A stretch of DNA of 64,000 nt from Bradyrhizobium aeschynomenes (GTDB lineage: Bacteria > Pseudomonadota > Alphaproteobacteria > Rhizobiales > Xanthobacteraceae). Below the pieces are notes generated by a model. That model searched no databases. It was given only the letters and a program-made list of their open reading frames with translations, and had not been told where the DNA came from. Position numbers and translations under genes: made by a program. The stretch lies in NCBI RefSeq assembly GCF_013178945.1, contig NZ_JABFDM010000013.1:65724-129723 (forward strand), read 5' to 3'. Of the stretch, positions 62,872-64,000 are shown piece by piece (position 1 is the first letter of the stretch; the number at the start of each line of letters is the position of its first letter).

Positions 62872-63612
62872 TCACACCGGGCGCAGCAGTTCGGCGGCCA
62901 GTGCGCGGGTGACCGGTCGGCCGAGCCTCAACGACTCATTGTCCAGCAGCGCGATGGTCTCGCGGGCTGCGGCGTAGGATCGCTCGATCCGGGTGGCGAG
63001 GTAGCTGACGACCGTTTCGTCGATCGCCAGTTGCCGGTCCGCGGCCAGCTTGACGATCAGGGCGCGGAACAGCTGGTCGTCCGGTGGCAACAGCGTGACC
63101 ACGGGAACGGCGCGCAGCCGCGATCTCAGATCGGCGAGCCCGATCGGCAGCGCCGCCGGCGCCTCCCGCGCGGTGACCAGGATGTAGGCCTCGTCCTGAC
63201 GCGCCAGGTTCAGCAGGTGGAACAGCGCCCGCTCGTCGAGATCGGTCGCCGTCAGATCCTCCAGCACCAGGGCCCCCGTGGCGAGCGCCCCGGGCACGGT
63301 GCTCGCCTCCAGCGCATGCGCCGACAGCGAGCGGGCGCCGGAGCGCTCGGCCCAGATCGCCGCCAGATGACTTTTGCCCGAGCCGTCGGGGCCGACGAGG
63401 AACATGGTCCGCGCGGGCCATTCCGGCCAGGCATCGACCAGCGCGAGCCCCGCCGCATTGCCCGGCCCCTCGAAGAAATTGTCCCGCGTCAGGCTCTCCG
63501 CATGCGGCAGCGCGAGCGCCAATTGACGAGGGGGGATATGGCCGGCCAAGGTTGACGTGCTCCGTGTCGTGTCGTCGGCGGGGGCGGTACAGGGCCTGCC
63601 TGGCGGGCTCAT
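62872..63612 (-). CDS. hdaA: DnaA inactivation regulator HdaA
   Basis: The product has 246 residues, a DnaA-type AAA+ domain without the DNA-binding domain. The beta-clamp-binding QLALAL lies at 30-35, and Walker A GPDGSGKS at 74-81. HdaA with the clamp stimulates hydrolysis of DnaA-ATP after initiation. The ATG at 63612 overlaps the preceding phosphatidyltransferase stop as ATGA. The position before ppk-ppx matches other alphaproteobacteria. Confidence 0.92.
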   Translation of the reverse strand: MSPPGRPCTAPADDTTRSTSTLAGHIPPRQLALALPHAESLTRDNFFEGPGNAAGLALVDAWPEWPARTMFLVGPDGSGKSHLAAIWAERSGARSLSAHALEASTVPGALATGALVLEDLTATDLDERALFHLLNLARQDEAYILVTAREAPAALPIGLADLRSRLRAVPVVTLLPPDDQLFRALIVKLAADRQLAIDETVVSYLATRIERSYAAARETIALLDNESLRLGRPVTRALAAELLRPV

Positions 63613-64000
63613 CGCACTTCGATCGTGTTCATGTGGCGCACCCATTCGACGAGATACAGCCCGACCGATACGAGGGTAAAGACCGTCACGAGCACCATCA
63701 GCACGACATCGTAGGGCTTGGGCTCGAAGCCGAACGCGAGCGCGGCCAGCACCAGCCCTGCGAATCCGACCTGCGCCGCGGTATTCAGCTTCGAGACCAT
63801 CAATGGCTTCATTGCGACGGGCCGGTCGAACAGCCAGGAGACGATCACGGCAGCGACGATCATGATGTCGCGCGACACCACCAGGATCACGATCCAGCGC
63901 GGGATGGCCCCCCAAATGCCGAGGGTGACGAATATCGACACCAGCAGGGCCTTGTCGGCGAGCGGGTCGAGCAGGGCGCCGAGCTCGGAGCGCAGATTGA
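63609..64000 (-). CDS. CDP-alcohol phosphatidyltransferase family protein, 5' end outside the window
   Basis: The frame is open to the window edge, so the start is outside; 130 residues are visible. The first visible part reads ELGALLDPLADKALLV, the second half of the CDP-alcohol phosphotransferase signature (G-x3-D-x3-D), and four membrane helices follow. Family members make phosphatidylglycerol phosphate or cardiolipin precursors. The gene overlaps hdaA by four bases. Confidence 0.9.
   Translation of the reverse strand, partial: NLRSELGALLDPLADKALLVSIFVTLGIWGAIPRWIVILVVSRDIMIVAAVIVSWLFDRPVAMKPLMVSKLNTAAQVGFAGLVLAALAFGFEPKPYDVVLMVLVTVFTLVSVGLYLVEWVRHMNTIEVR

Overview
The window is high-GC alphaproteobacterial chromosome. 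Its gene content and order (dnaB-alr, radA-cvpA-purF, the rpsF-rpsR-rplI cluster, lptF-lptG-lptD-surA-pdxA-ksgA, hdaA-ppk-ppx) and its interspersed palindromic repeats point to the Bradyrhizobiaceae, most likely a Bradyrhizobium. This assignment rests on recognition of gene families and repeats, not on a database search. There are no rRNA or tRNA genes, CRISPR arrays, transposases or integrases that I can see.

Layout. 1-1324: the end of a helical-repeat protein. 1331-7034 (minus strand): a TSUP permease, radA, cvpA, purF, an unlisted 56-residue membrane ORF and an SDR. 7035-23300: about 16 kb of accessory genes lying between the radA group and alr-dnaB. This block holds an LssY-C protein; a Tat-amidase/outer-membrane/MFS cassette; a divergent AraC-hydrolase pair; xthA; a small Cys-rich secreted protein; a GNAT acetyltransferase; a TetR-controlled SDR plus Fe-S/SCP2 fusion; a two-gene unknown cassette; and a 1-kb stretch made almost wholly of repeats. 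23301-31638 (mostly minus): alr, dnaB, a cyclopropane-synthase-like methyltransferase, a c-type-heme-motif protein, and rpsF-rpsR-DUF2232-rplI. 31983-39132 (plus): fabD, fabG, acpP, fabF, mltG, yicC and gmk, a fatty acid synthesis and cell wall block. 39201-41588: a 795-residue membrane protein with a disordered tail carrying seven copies of a 14-residue motif, the most novel item here. 41981-50741 (minus): a zinc alcohol dehydrogenase, then the tightly overlapping envelope operon lptF-lptG-lptD-surA-like-pdxA-ksgA. 51080-58905: pepA, holC, a BamE-like lipoprotein, an ABC-F ATPase, ndk, a TerC protein and a globin. 58999-64000 (minus): a CDP-alcohol phosphatidyltransferase, hdaA, ppk and ppx.

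Functionally most of the window is housekeeping: purine, fatty acid, LPS-export and peptidoglycan assembly, ribosome, replication (dnaB, holC, hdaA) and polyphosphate turnover. Several cistrons overlap by 1-4 bases, so translational coupling is likely in the lpt operon, cvpA-purF and the phosphatidyltransferase-hdaA pair. Novelty is concentrated in the repeat-motif protein, the TetR/SDR/Fe-S-SCP2 unit with its inverted-repeat operator, the two-gene unknown cassette, small unlisted ORFs, and five visibly different families of palindromic repeats.
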